A DNA stretch of 64,000 nt, from NCBI RefSeq assembly GCF_001650715.1, contig NZ_LWQT01000043.1, positions 1 through 64,000 of the forward strand. Reading direction: 5' to 3'. The DNA is from Paramagnetospirillum marisnigri. GTDB taxonomy: Bacteria; Pseudomonadota; Alphaproteobacteria; Rhodospirillales; Magnetospirillaceae. The notes beneath the pieces were generated by a model. The model was not told the origin of the DNA, ran no database searches, and worked only from the letters and a program-made list of their open reading frames with translations. The number at the start of each line of letters is the position of its first letter. Positions within the stretch are counted from its first letter, which is position 1. Shown here piece by piece: positions 43,214-53,177 of this stretch. Both the position numbers and the translations under genes were made by a program.

Positions 43214-44550
43214 ACGAGGGGCATCCTTCGTTCGGCGAGGCGTTCAGGGTCTGGGTGAAGGTGGGACTCCTCAGCTTCGGCGGCCCGGCGGCCCAGATCG
43301 CCACCATGCACCGCATCCTGGTGGACGAGAAGAAATGGATCAGCGAGGCCCGTTTCCTCCACGCGCTGAATTTCTGCATGCTGCTGCCCGGCCCCGAGGC
43401 CCAGCAGCTGGCCACCTATGTGGGATGGCTGTTGCATCGCGGCCCCGGAGGCGTCGCGGCGGGCATTCTGTTCGTGTTGCCCGGCTTCCTGGTGATGATG
43501 GGGCTGGCGGCGCTCTATGCCGGATTCCAGCAGGTGCCGCTGGTTGACGCCCTGTTCTACGGCATCAAGCCCGCCGTGCTGGCGGTGGTATTGGAAGCGC
43601 TGTTGCGCATCGGCCGTCGCGCCCTGAAGCATCGGATATTCCTGTGGCTGGCGACGGCGGCCTTTGTCGGCATCTTCTTCCTGGCGATTCCGTTTCCCCT
43701 GGTCGTCCTGGCGGCTGGTTCGGTGGGATTCGTCGCCGCCCGGGCCGGCCATCCCGCTTTCCTGCCCGCCGCCCAGGCACAGGACCAGGGCGCCGCCGAC
43801 CGGATCATCGAGACGGGGGCCGACCATCTGCGGCCCGGGGCCGCCCGGCTGACCCGGCTGGTGGTCCTGCTGCTGCTGCTGTGGTGGGGGCCGGTGCTCG
43901 CGGCCATGGCCTGGGGCGAAGGGTCCTTCGCCGCCATCGGCCTGTTCTTCAGCAAGCTGGCGGTGGTCACCTTCGGCGGCGCTTACGCGGTGCTGGCCTA
44001 TGTGGCCCAGGAGGCGGTGGAGGTGCAGGGCTGGCTGCGGCCGGGCGAGATGCTGGACGGGCTGGGGCTGGCCGAGACCACGCCCGGTCCGCTGATCCTG
44101 GTCAACCAGTTCGTCGGCTTCCTGGCGGGATGGCGCGATCCCGGGCCGCTGGCGCCCTGGCTGGGTGGGGTGGCCGGTGCCGCCATGGCGGTCTGGGTCA
44201 CCTTCACCCCCTGCTTCCTTTGGATTCTGGCGGGAGCACCCTTCGTGGAGCGGCTGCGCGGCAACGGCGCCCTGTCCGGCGCCCTCTCGGCCATCACCGC
44301 CGCCGTGGTGGGGGTGATCTTCAACCTGGCGGTCTGGTTCGCGCTGCATGTGCTGTTCGCGCGCATTGACGAGCAGCGGATCGGGCCGATTCAGCTGGGA
44401 GTTCCCCAATGGTCGTCGCTGGACCCGGCGGCGCTGGTCCTGGCCGTGCTGGCGGCCGTGGCCATGCTGCGCTTTCACGCGGGCATGCTGACCACTTTGG
44501 CCGCCTGTGGCTTGGCCGGGGCGGTGTGGCGGCTACTTCTTCTTCCGTAG
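43210..44550 (+). CDS. chrA: Chromate transporter, long-chain ChrA type
   Basis: 446 residues, two homologous halves of about six spans each. The first half carries VWVKVGLLSFGGPAAQIATMH and LNFCMLLPGPEAQQLATYVGW; the second repeats it as LFFSKLAVVTFGGAYAVLAYV and GLAETTPGPLILVNQFVGFLAG. CHR-family proteins export chromate, and some may carry sulfate or other oxyanions. It is translationally coupled (GTGA) to the GGDEF-EAL gene, an unusual neighbour. No chrB regulator is present. Confidence 0.92.
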   Translation: MNEGHPSFGEAFRVWVKVGLLSFGGPAAQIATMHRILVDEKKWISEARFLHALNFCMLLPGPEAQQLATYVGWLLHRGPGGVAAGILFVLPGFLVMMGLAALYAGFQQVPLVDALFYGIKPAVLAVVLEALLRIGRRALKHRIFLWLATAAFVGIFFLAIPFPLVVLAAGSVGFVAARAGHPAFLPAAQAQDQGAADRIIETGADHLRPGAARLTRLVVLLLLLWWGPVLAAMAWGEGSFAAIGLFFSKLAVVTFGGAYAVLAYVAQEAVEVQGWLRPGEMLDGLGLAETTPGPLILVNQFVGFLAGWRDPGPLAPWLGGVAGAAMAVWVTFTPCFLWILAGAPFVERLRGNGALSGALSAITAAVVGVIFNLAVWFALHVLFARIDEQRIGPIQLGVPQWSSLDPAALVLAVLAAVAMLRFHAGMLTTLAACGLAGAVWRLLLLP

Positions 44551-44844
44551 GGCCGCTGCGGGGCGCAATTCCTCGGCGGTGAGGGCGCGGCCCAACTGGT
44601 CCTCGAGATGAGGCAGCAGTTGCGGGAAGAATTTCAGCGGTGCCAGCATGGCGATGGCGGCTGCGGCGCCCTTGGCCTCGTCGCCGAGATCACGGCGACA
44701 GCGCAGCAGCACCGACGCCACCAGCCAGCCGTCCCAGTCGTCCTGGTCATGCCCCTTGGGCGGTGCCAGGCCGGCGAAGCGGCTCAGCATCTCCATCATT
44801 TCCTGGCGCGACATTTCCGCGACACTCTTGGGCTTGGCACTCAT
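44533..44844 (-). CDS. Hypothetical protein, 103 residues
   Basis: Not recognised. Begins MSAKPKSVAEMSRQEMMEML and includes DDWDGWLVASVLLRCRRDLG and PLKFFPQLLPHLEDQLGR, then a basic tail ALRKKK. No signal peptide or membrane span; mostly helical by composition. The 3' end overlaps chrA by 18 bases, antisense. The coding case rests on length, codon use and a start just after the MFS gene on the other side. Confidence 0.6.
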   Translation of the reverse strand: MSAKPKSVAEMSRQEMMEMLSRFAGLAPPKGHDQDDWDGWLVASVLLRCRRDLGDEAKGAAAAIAMLAPLKFFPQLLPHLEDQLGRALTAEELRPAAALRKKK

Positions 44845-44913
44845 CCCCGATCCACCCGTGACATCTTCCCCATGGGGGAGTCTATCCCACTCCGCGGTCC
44901 GGGGGAATGTGTT

Positions 44914-46071
44914 TCACATGGGGATGGCGTGGCCATTGCGCCAGGATCGGAGCAGCCTCCAGGCCAGCAGCGACGATATCGCCGACAGGCCGCCCATGGC
45001 CAGGAAGGAGGCGCCGCCCAAAAGCTCGAACAGATAGCCGCTCAATGGCGTCATCAGGCCTGGGGCGAGGCCGACGGCGATGGCGGCATAGACTCCTTGC
45101 GCCCGGCCGGCCAGCGATGGCGGCACCGCGCGCGAGATGAAATGCATGGCGCCCAGATGGCCGCAGCCGAAGGTCGCCGCGTGCAATAACTGGGCGGCGG
45201 CGACCCAGACCGGATCGGCGGTCAGCCCCAGGATGGACCAACGCGCCACGCCCCCCAGGGCCGCGGCCAGCAGCAGGCCCGATGGCCCCAGCCGGGCGAC
45301 GACCCAGCCACTGAAGGCGAACAGCAGGATTTCCGCCACCACGCCCTCGGACCACAAGATGCCGATGGCGGGGTCGGACAGGCCCGACGCCTTCCAGTGG
45401 ATGGTGGCGAAGGCGTAATAGACGGTGTGGGCCGACTGGTTGAAGGCGGCGGTGGCCAGGAACAGCAGGAAGATGCCCGAAGCCATCAGCGGCGCCAGGG
45501 GCGCTGGTGCCTCGTGGGCCGGAACCCGGGCGTCGGGTAGGGTGGTGCAGGTGGCGGCGGTGAGCGCCAGGGCCGCCACCATCAGCCAGGGCAACAGGCT
45601 TACCGGCCAGTCGGCCAGCACCTGGCCCATGGTGGTGGCGGCGATGATGAAGGCGAGTGATCCCCACAGCCGGATGCGGCCGTAATCCAGCCGTTGGGAC
45701 TGCACCACCATCAGCGACAGGGCGTCGCCCACCGGCATCAGGCTGGTGAACGGAAAAATGGTGACCACGGTGACCACCAGAATGGCCCAGAAGCCGTGCA
45801 CCCAGGGAAAGGCCAGCCAGGTGAGGGCGGCGGCGATGCTGAGGATCAGCAGCGGCCGCTTGCGGTCGCCGCGATGATCCACCCAATGGCCCACCAGGGG
45901 GGTCGCCACCAGCCGGGTCATGTATCCGGCGGCCACCAGCAGGCCGATCTCGGTGGGGCTGAGGCCGCGATCCTTGAGCCAAAGCGGCCAGAACGGAATA
46001 TGGATTCCGACGGCGGCGAAGATGGCCGCGTAGAACGCGGCCAGGCGCAAGGCGGCGGCGGAGCGGCTCAT
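44914..46071 (-). CDS. MFS transporter (3-phenylpropionate permease-like)
   Basis: 385 residues, twelve spans. N-terminal half: FYAAIFAAVGIHIPFWPLWLKDRGLSPTEIGLLV, RLVATPLVGHWVDHRGDRKRPL and YGRIRLWGSLAFI, features of the HcaT/nucleoside-H+ symporter-like MFS_1 group. C-terminal LHAATFGCGHLGAMHFISRAVP is also typical. Substrate unknown. The start overlaps the HpnK-like gene by ATGA, so the two are co-expressed. Confidence 0.9.
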   Translation of the reverse strand: MSRSAAALRLAAFYAAIFAAVGIHIPFWPLWLKDRGLSPTEIGLLVAAGYMTRLVATPLVGHWVDHRGDRKRPLLILSIAAALTWLAFPWVHGFWAILVVTVVTIFPFTSLMPVGDALSLMVVQSQRLDYGRIRLWGSLAFIIAATTMGQVLADWPVSLLPWLMVAALALTAATCTTLPDARVPAHEAPAPLAPLMASGIFLLFLATAAFNQSAHTVYYAFATIHWKASGLSDPAIGILWSEGVVAEILLFAFSGWVVARLGPSGLLLAAALGGVARWSILGLTADPVWVAAAQLLHAATFGCGHLGAMHFISRAVPPSLAGRAQGVYAAIAVGLAPGLMTPLSGYLFELLGGASFLAMGGLSAISSLLAWRLLRSWRNGHAIPM

Positions 46072-46904
46072 AGCCTGCCGAGGGTCAGCCCGCGCTCCGC
46101 CAGCGAGCGGGCGCAGTCCTCCGAGGCCAGGAAACGGTATTCGACCTCGCGCTGATCGGTCAGCCACTCGCAGGCCCGCAATTCATCGTCAACCTCGCCG
46201 GGATGGCACATCACCAGAGTGCCGGGCGACGGGTGGTCGGTGAAGATGCGGAACAGCTCGGCATAGGAAACCTTGCCGGAAAAGTCATAGACTCCCCGGA
46301 AGCTGTGGTTATGACGGGCGCCCGCCCTGTGCAGCATCCGGCGCAGGCCCAGTCCCAGAACGGCGATGATGGTGGCGCGGATGGGGTCGATGCCCCGGGC
46401 GGCGATGCGCAAGGGATTTTCCCAGCAAGACCGAACCCAGCCGCCTCGCGCCTTCAGCCGCCGTGACCACAGCTCCATCACCACGTCGCGTACCACCGGT
46501 AGCTGATGCACATGGTGGTGGCCGTCGAGAAAATCCGGTGGGCGTCCCATGGCCGACTCGAAGGCGTCCAGCTGGGCTTCCAACTCGGCGGCGATTTCGG
46601 ACCGGTCGAGGCGGCCCAGCACGGCGCGTTTCACCATGGCTCCAACCGGAGGTAGTTTGCCATGGGGAGCAAGATGGGGCATGGTGGTCAGAGGGGCATG
46701 GTCGGTCAGGGTGAGGTGCACCCCGAACTCGGCCTGACCTTCCAGGGGCAGGAGCCGTTTGGCCTCGTCCGACCAATGGGGAGAAGCGGTCATGCAGCCG
46801 GTGGCCTGCAGCCGTCCCGAGGCGATCAGGGCGCGAATGGCGCGGCCGACGCCGGGGGCAATGCCGTAGTCGTCGGCGCAAAGAGTGACGGTGGTTGGCA
46901 TCAT
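46068..46904 (-). CDS. hpnK: ChbG/HpnK-family deacetylase
   Basis: 278 residues. YdjC-like carbohydrate deacetylase motifs: LCADDYGIAPGVGRAIRALI (metal-binding DD), EFGVHLTLTDHAPL, DFLDGHHHVHQLPVVRDVV and HPGEVDDEL. Members include HpnK, often found in hopanoid clusters, and ChbG, a chitooligosaccharide deacetylase. Hopanoid genes are absent here, so HpnK naming rests on sequence type only. Two Met codons at the start; ribosome site is weak. Confidence 0.85.
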   Translation of the reverse strand: MMPTTVTLCADDYGIAPGVGRAIRALIASGRLQATGCMTASPHWSDEAKRLLPLEGQAEFGVHLTLTDHAPLTTMPHLAPHGKLPPVGAMVKRAVLGRLDRSEIAAELEAQLDAFESAMGRPPDFLDGHHHVHQLPVVRDVVMELWSRRLKARGGWVRSCWENPLRIAARGIDPIRATIIAVLGLGLRRMLHRAGARHNHSFRGVYDFSGKVSYAELFRIFTDHPSPGTLVMCHPGEVDDELRACEWLTDQREVEYRFLASEDCARSLAERGLTLGRL

Positions 46905-46979
46905 GGCCGGAGCTTATGCTGGCGTATGGGGGGGGGCAAGGCGGCTTGACAGTGAGGCTCATACGAAATAACGCAATAT

Positions 46980-46992
46980 GTGACTTTGTCAC
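46980..46992. promoter_or_regulatory. Palindrome upstream of the cyclase gene
   Basis: GTGAC-TTT-GTCAC is a perfect 5-3-5 inverted repeat about 100 bp before the adenylate cyclase start, within a short AT-rich intergenic stretch that also has TTGACA at 46946-46951. It resembles a CRP/FNR-type half-site pair but with a spacing one base short of the CRP consensus. Possible operator; no regulator assigned. Confidence 0.35.
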
Positions 46993-47090
46993 GCATATAT
47001 GTATCTGTGAACCGGGGCATCCTGTTCCTATATCCTTACGGGGAAATGGAGACGGGCCGAACGGATTGAACAAAAAGGAATAGCTTTCGG

Positions 47091-49265
47091 ATGGATATGG
47101 CGGCACCTCCCGAGCGAAGGCGGCGCCCCCGCGGCAAGGGATTGACCCTCCAGGTCAATATCGTGACCGCATTCGCGACTCTTCTCAGCGTCATCATCGT
47201 GACGCTGGTGAGCTATGCCTATGTCAAGAATGCCGGCGCCGTTCTGGATTTGACCGAAAGATTTGTCGATCGCGTCGCCGATTCGGGTATGGCCAGCACC
47301 GTGGCCTTGCTGGACCCGGTCGCCGCCCATGTCCGTTCCATGGCCGAAGTGGCCACCGAGGACGAGGCCAAGGCCCGCGACGGTTCGCTGTTCCCCTATC
47401 TGATGAGCCTGCTCGATTCCAGCCCGCAGCTTCAAAGCATCTATTATGCCTTTGAAGCCGATGGCCGCTTTCTCCAGGCCTTTCCGATCCCGCCGGGAAC
47501 GGAAAAATTCGGTGCCAACAACAATCCGCCGCCCCATGGCGCGCAGTTCGCGTTGCGGGTGGTCGACCGCAAGGGCGGCGTCTATTCCGATGTCTGGACC
47601 TATGTTCGTCGCGACGGCACCGTGTTGGGACGGGAGACCTCCAACCAACTGAATTACGACCACCGCACTCGCGACTGGTACAAGGAGGTGGTGGCCAAGC
47701 GCAGCCTGATCTGGACCGATCTGGTGGTGTTCACCAGCAACCGGCAGGCAGGCATCGCCGCCGCCTATCCGATCATCGCCAAGGACGGGCGGGTGATCGG
47801 CGCCACCGCCGCCAACATATCGACGCGGCAATTATCGGACTTCATGTCCAAGCTGGAACTGGGCTCGGGCGGCATCGGCATGATCGTTGACGAGAAGGAC
47901 CAGTTGATCGCCCATCCCGACGCCTCGAAGGTGGTGCGCCAGGACGGGCTGAAACTGTCGCTGGTCAAGGCCGCCGAACTGAACGACATCCGTGTCAGCG
48001 ACGCCTTCGCCGCCTATCACGCCACGCGCGCGAAGTTTCTGCGGTTCAATTCAGGGGGCATGGCCTATCTGGGCTCGTTCCGCGAATTGCCCGACGATTT
48101 CGGCAAGAAGTGGCTCTTGGGCGTGGTGGTGCTGGAAGATGACTTTGTCGGCACCCTGAAGTCCAATACCCGCGATATCGTCCTGGTGGGTCTGGCGTTG
48201 ATGGTGCTGGGAATGGTGGGGATGACCGTCATTTCCCGCTGGATTTCCAAACCCCTGGCCAGGCTGAGCGGCGAGATTCGCAAGATCCAGAAATTCGACC
48301 TGGCCGGTCCCATCGCCATCCATGCCTGGGTGCGCGAGGTCAACGAACTGATCGACTCGCTCAACATGATGAAGCGGGCGCTGAGAACCTTCGGCATGTT
48401 CGTGCCCCGCGATCTGGTTCGAGAACTGGTGGCCAGCGGCCGCACCATCGAACTGGGCGGGCAGGATCGCACCTTGACGGTGATGTTTACCGACATCGCC
48501 GATTTCACCGGCCTGTCCGAGCGCATGGAGGCGGGCGACCTGCTGGTCCACGTCTCGCGCCACCTTGCCGCCATGTCGCAGTGCATCGGTCAGGAGGACG
48601 GCACCGTCGACAAGTATATCGGCGACGCGGTCATGGCTTTCTGGGGGGCGCCCGCCTGGCGCGAGGACCATGCCCTGCGCGGCTGTATCGCGGCGTTGCG
48701 CGCCCAGCAGCTCCAGTCGGCTCTCAATGCCGAATGGGAGGCCGATGGACTTCCCACCATGTTTGTCCGCATCGGGCTGCATACCGCCAATGTCATCGTC
48801 GGTAATATCGGTTCGGAACAGCGGATGAGCTATACCGCCGTCGGCGATGGGGTCAACGTCGCCTCTCGCCTTGAAGGCGTCAACAAGGTCTATGGCACCA
48901 AGATCTGCATCAGCGCGGCGGTGGCCCAGGCGGCGGGGGACTCCCTCCTGATCCGGCCGCTGGATCTGGTGGCGGTCAAGGGCCGCAAGGCGGGTGAAAT
49001 GGTGTTCGAGCTGGTGGGCTTGCGCCAGGGGCCGCCGGAACTGCTGGCCACCCACGACCAGATCGAGATGTGCCGCACGACCGAGGCCGCCTTCAACGCC
49101 TATCGCGCCCGGCAGTGGGATCAGGCCATTTCCCTGTACCAGACTCTCGGCGAGAAAGGTGGCGGCGCCAAGCTGGCGGCCCTGTTCGTCGAACGCTGCA
49201 AGGCCTATCAGGCCGCGCCGCCGCCCGCCGACTGGACCGGCGTCCACGAGCTGAAATCCAAATAG
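47091..49265 (+). CDS. Membrane class III adenylate/guanylate cyclase with Cache sensor
   Basis: 724 residues. TM1 (about 24-44), a double Cache periplasmic domain (RETSNQLNYDHRTRDWYKEVV, IAAAYPIIAKDGRVIGATAANI, GMIVDEKDQLIAHPD), TM2 (about 362-382), a HAMP region and a class III catalytic domain (about 450-600). VMFTDIADFTGLSERM gives one metal-binding Asp, DKYIGDAVMAFWGAP the second, and AVGDGVNVASRLEG follows. It should make cAMP in response to a small periplasmic ligand. The C-terminal 70 residues look like a TPR-type helical tail. Confidence 0.92.
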   Translation: MDMAAPPERRRRPRGKGLTLQVNIVTAFATLLSVIIVTLVSYAYVKNAGAVLDLTERFVDRVADSGMASTVALLDPVAAHVRSMAEVATEDEAKARDGSLFPYLMSLLDSSPQLQSIYYAFEADGRFLQAFPIPPGTEKFGANNNPPPHGAQFALRVVDRKGGVYSDVWTYVRRDGTVLGRETSNQLNYDHRTRDWYKEVVAKRSLIWTDLVVFTSNRQAGIAAAYPIIAKDGRVIGATAANISTRQLSDFMSKLELGSGGIGMIVDEKDQLIAHPDASKVVRQDGLKLSLVKAAELNDIRVSDAFAAYHATRAKFLRFNSGGMAYLGSFRELPDDFGKKWLLGVVVLEDDFVGTLKSNTRDIVLVGLALMVLGMVGMTVISRWISKPLARLSGEIRKIQKFDLAGPIAIHAWVREVNELIDSLNMMKRALRTFGMFVPRDLVRELVASGRTIELGGQDRTLTVMFTDIADFTGLSERMEAGDLLVHVSRHLAAMSQCIGQEDGTVDKYIGDAVMAFWGAPAWREDHALRGCIAALRAQQLQSALNAEWEADGLPTMFVRIGLHTANVIVGNIGSEQRMSYTAVGDGVNVASRLEGVNKVYGTKICISAAVAQAAGDSLLIRPLDLVAVKGRKAGEMVFELVGLRQGPPELLATHDQIEMCRTTEAAFNAYRARQWDQAISLYQTLGEKGGGAKLAALFVERCKAYQAAPPPADWTGVHELKSK

Positions 49266-49370
49266 GCCTATCCGGGCTGTCTTCAGTCCCGAAATGGAGC
49301 GCTTGACTCCCATAATCCAATAATCTACAGATTGATAGATTGGTGGCTTTGGAAGTGATTGGAGGCGGTC

Positions 49371-50414
49371 ATGGCTCTGTTCCGCGACGAGGATGTCGGG
49401 CGCTTGGTGGTGGTGGGTCTGTTGGTGGTGGTGTTGGCCCTGGGGCTGGCCGCCTTGATCCCGGGAGCGCAGGCCGCCGAGCCCAGGACGCTGCTGAACG
49501 TGTCCTACGATCCCACCCGCGAGCTGTATCAGGCTGTCAACGACGGCTTCATCAAGTCGTGGAAGGCCAAGACCGGCGAGGACCTGAAGATCAACCAGTC
49601 CCATGGCGGTTCGGGCAAGCAGGCCCGCTCGGTGATCGACGGCCTGCCCGCCGACGTGGTCACCCTGGCGCTGGCCTATGACATCGACGCCATCGCCGAC
49701 AAGGCCAAGCTGCTGGCCCCCGATTGGCAGAAGCGCCTTTCCCATAACAGCGCGCCCTACACCTCGACCATCGTGTTCCTGGTCCGCAAGGGCAATCCCA
49801 AGCAGATCAAGGATTGGGACGATCTGGTGAAGCCCGGCGTGGCGGTGATCACCCCCAATCCCAAGACTTCGGGCGGTGCCCGCTGGAACTATCTGGCCGC
49901 CTGGGGCCATGCCTTGAACAAGAACAACAATGATCCGGCCAAGGCCGAGGCCTTCGTCGCCGCCCTGTTCAAGAATGTCCCGGTGCTGGATTCGGGGGCG
50001 CGCGGCGCGCTGACCACCTTCGCCCAGCGCGGCATCGGCGACGTCTTCCTGTCGTGGGAGAACGAGGCGGTGCTGGCGCTCAAGGAATTCGGCAACGGCT
50101 TCGAGATCGTGGCGCCGTCGCTGTCCATCCTGGCCGAACCGCCGGTGGCGGTGGTGGACAAGGTGGTGGACAAGCGCGGCACCCGCGCGGTGGCCGAGGC
50201 CTATCTCCAGTATCTCTACACCCCCGAGGCCCAGGACGTCATCGCGCGGAACTTCTATCGTCCCCGCGATGCCGACGTGGCGAAGAAATATGCCTCGACC
50301 TTCCTGCCGGTTCGCCTTTTCACCATCGACGATGTCTTCGGAGGTTGGACCAAGGCCCAGAATACCCATTTCTCCGATGGCGGCGTATTCGACCGCATCA
50401 TCGCCAAGAAGTGA
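49371..50414 (+). CDS. sbp: Sulfate ABC transporter substrate-binding protein
   Basis: 347 residues with a signal/anchor (about 8-35). Family motifs: [67 protein letters not shown] and [14 protein letters not shown]. It captures sulfate (possibly thiosulfate) in the periplasm for CysTWA, encoded next. ATG 49371 was chosen because GGAGG lies five bases upstream. Just before it, AATCTACAGATT is a 5-2-5 palindrome that might be a LysR-type (CysB-like) site. Confidence 0.93.
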   Translation: MALFRDEDVGRLVVVGLLVVVLALGLAALIPGAQAAEPRTLLNVSYDPTRELYQAVNDGFIKSWKAKTGEDLKINQSHGGSGKQARSVIDGLPADVVTLALAYDIDAIADKAKLLAPDWQKRLSHNSAPYTSTIVFLVRKGNPKQIKDWDDLVKPGVAVITPNPKTSGGARWNYLAAWGHALNKNNNDPAKAEAFVAALFKNVPVLDSGARGALTTFAQRGIGDVFLSWENEAVLALKEFGNGFEIVAPSLSILAEPPVAVVDKVVDKRGTRAVAEAYLQYLYTPEAQDVIARNFYRPRDADVAKKYASTFLPVRLFTIDDVFGGWTKAQNTHFSDGGVFDRIIAKK

Positions 50415-50424
50415 GGACAGGCGC

Positions 50425-51282
50425 GTGACATCAGTGCCGCTGTCGCTGTTGCGTCGGACCCGGGTGGCGTCGAGCGTCATCCCGGGCTTCGGCCTGACTC
50501 TGGGCTTCACCCTGACTTACCTGTCGCTGATCGTGCTGTTGCCGCTGGCGGCTTTGCTGCTGAAGGCCGCCAGCGCCAGCCTGGACCAGTGGCTGGCGGT
50601 GCTGGGCGATCCCCGGGTGCTGTCGGCCCTGTGGCTGTCCTTTGGCGGCGCCCTGGCCGCCGCCGTGATCAACGCGGTGTTCGGCCTGCTGGTGGCCTGG
50701 GTGCTGGTACGCTATCCCTTTCCCGGTCGCAAGGTGGTTGATGCCTTCGTCGACCTGCCCTTTGCCCTGCCCACCGCCGTGGCGGGCATCGCGCTCACCG
50801 CGCTTTATGCCCCCAATGGCTGGCTGGGCCGTCTGTTGGAGCCGCTGGGCGTCAAGGTCGCCTTCACGCCCCTGGGCGTGGTGGTGGCCATGGTGTTCAT
50901 CGGCCTGCCCTTCGTGGTGCGCACGGTGGAGCCGGTGCTGCAGGACGTGGACCTGGAACTGGAGGAGGCGGCGGCCTCGCTGGGCGCCGACCGGCTCCAG
51001 ACCTTCTTCCGCGTCATCCTGCCCGCCGTCGCGCCGTCGCTGCTGACCGGCTTTTCCCTGGCCCTGGCCCGGGCGGTGGGGGAATACGGCTCGGTGATCT
51101 TCATCGCCGGCAACATGCCCGGCGTGTCCGAGATCGCGCCGCTGCTGATCGTCACCAAGCTGGAACAGTACGATTATGTGGGGGCGACGGTGATCGCCAC
51201 CATCATGCTGGCCATTTCCTTCACCCTGTTGCTGGTGGTCAATCTGCTGCAGAAATGGCGCCGCGCGCGCATGGGAGGCTGA
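50425..51282 (+). CDS. cysT: Sulfate ABC transporter permease CysT
   Basis: 285 residues, six spans. The permease family loop reads EEAAASLGADRLQTFFRVILPAVAPSLLTG; other landmarks are FVDLPFALPTAVAGIALTALYAPNGWLG and ALARAVGEYGSVIFIAGNMP. One half of the inner-membrane channel. GTG start 10 bp after sbp with GAGGACAGG upstream. Confidence 0.95.
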   Translation: MTSVPLSLLRRTRVASSVIPGFGLTLGFTLTYLSLIVLLPLAALLLKAASASLDQWLAVLGDPRVLSALWLSFGGALAAAVINAVFGLLVAWVLVRYPFPGRKVVDAFVDLPFALPTAVAGIALTALYAPNGWLGRLLEPLGVKVAFTPLGVVVAMVFIGLPFVVRTVEPVLQDVDLELEEAAASLGADRLQTFFRVILPAVAPSLLTGFSLALARAVGEYGSVIFIAGNMPGVSEIAPLLIVTKLEQYDYVGATVIATIMLAISFTLLLVVNLLQKWRRARMGG

Positions 51283-51283
51283 G

Positions 51284-52123
51284 ATGCAGACCGCTTCCAC
51301 CCGCGATCCGGTTGTCGTGCGCTGGCTGTTGACCGCCATCGCCCTGGGCTTTCTGGCCCTGTTCCTGGCGCTGCCTCTGGTGGCGGTGCTGGCCGAGGCC
51401 TTCGCCAAAGGCTGGGACGCCTATTGGCGGGCGCTGTCGGGCGAGGATGCCCTGCCCGCCATCTGGCTGACCCTGCTGGTGGCCGTCATCGCGGTGCCGC
51501 TCAACATCGTCTTCGGGCTGGCGGCCAGTTGGGCCATCGCCAAGTTCGACTTTCGCGGCAAAAGCCTGCTGGTATCGCTGATCGAGCTGCCATTCTCGGT
51601 CTCGCCGGTGATTTCCGGTCTGATCTATGTGCTGATGTTCGGCTTGCAGGGCTGGCTGGGCCCCTGGCTGGCCGAGCATGATCTCAAGGTGGTCTTCGCG
51701 GTGCCGGGCATCGTGCTGGCCACCATTTTCGTCACCTTTCCCTTCGTCGCCCGCGAACTGATCCCCCTGATGGAGGAGCAGGGCCGGGAAGAGGAAGAAG
51801 CCGCCCTGACCCTGGGCGCCAATGGCTGGCGCACCTTCTGGCTGGTGACCCTGCCCAATGTGCGCTGGGGCCTGCTGTACGGTGTCTTGCTGTGCAATGC
51901 CCGCGCCATGGGGGAGTTCGGCGCCGTTTCGGTGGTATCGGGCCATATCCGGGGTTTGACCAACACCATGCCGTTGCATGTGGAGATCCTCTACAATGAA
52001 TATGATTTCGTCGGAGCTTTCGCGGTCGCGTCTCTCCTTGCCGTTCTGGCCCTGGTCACGCTCGCGGCCAAGACTGCCCTTGAATGGTGGCACCGCGACG
52101 AACTCGTCGCCACGGGACATTGA
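51284..52123 (+). CDS. cysW: Sulfate ABC transporter permease CysW
   Basis: 279 residues, six spans. [31 protein letters not shown] is the ATPase-contact loop; [21 protein letters not shown] and [19 protein letters not shown] are CysW-typical. It pairs with CysT. The ATG lies one base after the cysT stop. Confidence 0.95.
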   Translation: MQTASTRDPVVVRWLLTAIALGFLALFLALPLVAVLAEAFAKGWDAYWRALSGEDALPAIWLTLLVAVIAVPLNIVFGLAASWAIAKFDFRGKSLLVSLIELPFSVSPVISGLIYVLMFGLQGWLGPWLAEHDLKVVFAVPGIVLATIFVTFPFVARELIPLMEEQGREEEEAALTLGANGWRTFWLVTLPNVRWGLLYGVLLCNARAMGEFGAVSVVSGHIRGLTNTMPLHVEILYNEYDFVGAFAVASLLAVLALVTLAAKTALEWWHRDELVATGH

Positions 52124-52136
52124 GAGGAACGGGGGC

Positions 52137-53174
52137 ATGATCGAGGTCGAGGACGTCTCCAAGCATTTCGGCGACTTCAAGGCGCTGGACCGGGTGTCGC
52201 TCAGGGTCAACCAGGGCAAGCTGGTGGCCTTGCTGGGGCCGTCGGGCTCGGGCAAGACCACCTTGCTGCGCATCCTGGCCGGGTTGGAACAACCCGATGC
52301 CGGGCGGATCAAGCTTGGCGGAATCGACGCCACCGGCCTGGGCACCCGCGACCGCCGGGTCGGCTTCGTGTTCCAGCATTATGCCCTGTTCCGCCATATG
52401 AGCGTGGCAGAGAACGTGGCCTTCGGCCTCAAGGTCAGGAAGGGCGCCGATCGCCCCTCCAAGGCGGTCATCGCCGAGCGGGTTCATACCCTGCTCAATC
52501 TGGTGCAGCTGGAGGGGCTGGCCGGGCGCTATCCCAGCCAGCTTTCCGGCGGCCAGCGCCAGCGCGTCGCCCTGGCCCGCGCCCTGGCGGTGGAGCCTCG
52601 CCTGCTGCTGCTGGACGAGCCTTTCGGCGCCCTGGACGCCCAGGTCAGGAAGGATCTGCGCCGCTGGCTGCGCAACCTGCATGACGAGATGGGGCTGACC
52701 GGCGTTTTCGTCACCCATGACCAGGAAGAGGCCCTGGAAGTCGCCGACGAGGTGGTGGTGATGAACAAGGGCCGCATCGAGCAGATCGGCACGCCTGCGG
52801 AAATCTACGACAGCCCCGCCACTCCCTTCGTCTATCGCTTCCTCGGCAATGTCAACGCGGTGCCCTGTTCGGTGACCGGCGGCGCGGCCCAGGTGGGGGG
52901 CTTGCATATCGGCGGCGGCGCCGTGGATGGCGGCGGCACCGCCTTCGTGCGTCCTCACGACGTGGAAATCCTGGAACTGTCGCCCGACCTGCCCCAGGCC
53001 ACCATCCGCCAGGTCATCGTGCTGGGGCCGGTGGTGCGGGTGGAGGTGGTGCTGCCCGACGGCACCGTGCTGGACTCCGAGGTTACCCGCGAGCACAAGG
53101 ACAAGCTGAAGCTGCGCCGGGGCCTGGAGGTCTCCATCTTCCTGCGCAAGGCCCGGGTGTTCGTCGGGGGGTGA
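52137..53174 (+). CDS. cysA: Sulfate ABC transporter ATPase CysA
   Basis: 345 residues. Walker [10 protein letters not shown], signature [15 protein letters not shown], Walker [13 protein letters not shown] and switch [11 protein letters not shown] are all intact. The last 100 residues form the regulatory TOBE-type domain typical of CysA. ATG with GAGAGGAACGGGGG upstream. Completes sbp-cysT-cysW-cysA. The convergent CoA-transferase gene ends 3 bp away, so transcription units meet head-on without a visible terminator. Confidence 0.96.
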   Translation: MIEVEDVSKHFGDFKALDRVSLRVNQGKLVALLGPSGSGKTTLLRILAGLEQPDAGRIKLGGIDATGLGTRDRRVGFVFQHYALFRHMSVAENVAFGLKVRKGADRPSKAVIAERVHTLLNLVQLEGLAGRYPSQLSGGQRQRVALARALAVEPRLLLLDEPFGALDAQVRKDLRRWLRNLHDEMGLTGVFVTHDQEEALEVADEVVVMNKGRIEQIGTPAEIYDSPATPFVYRFLGNVNAVPCSVTGGAAQVGGLHIGGGAVDGGGTAFVRPHDVEILELSPDLPQATIRQVIVLGPVVRVEVVLPDGTVLDSEVTREHKDKLKLRRGLEVSIFLRKARVFVGG

Positions 53175-53177
53175 ACT

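Noticed and set aside
49320-49345. AATCTACAGATT and neighbouring AGATT as a definite CysB operator
   Set aside because: The 5-2-5 palindrome is short, and CysB-type sites are poorly defined in alphaproteobacteria, so it is mentioned only as a possibility in the sbp entry.
48051-50510. Open frame of 819 codons on the minus strand
   Set aside because: Antisense to the adenylate cyclase and sbp genes, which both have clear domains; the composition is that of a shadow frame.
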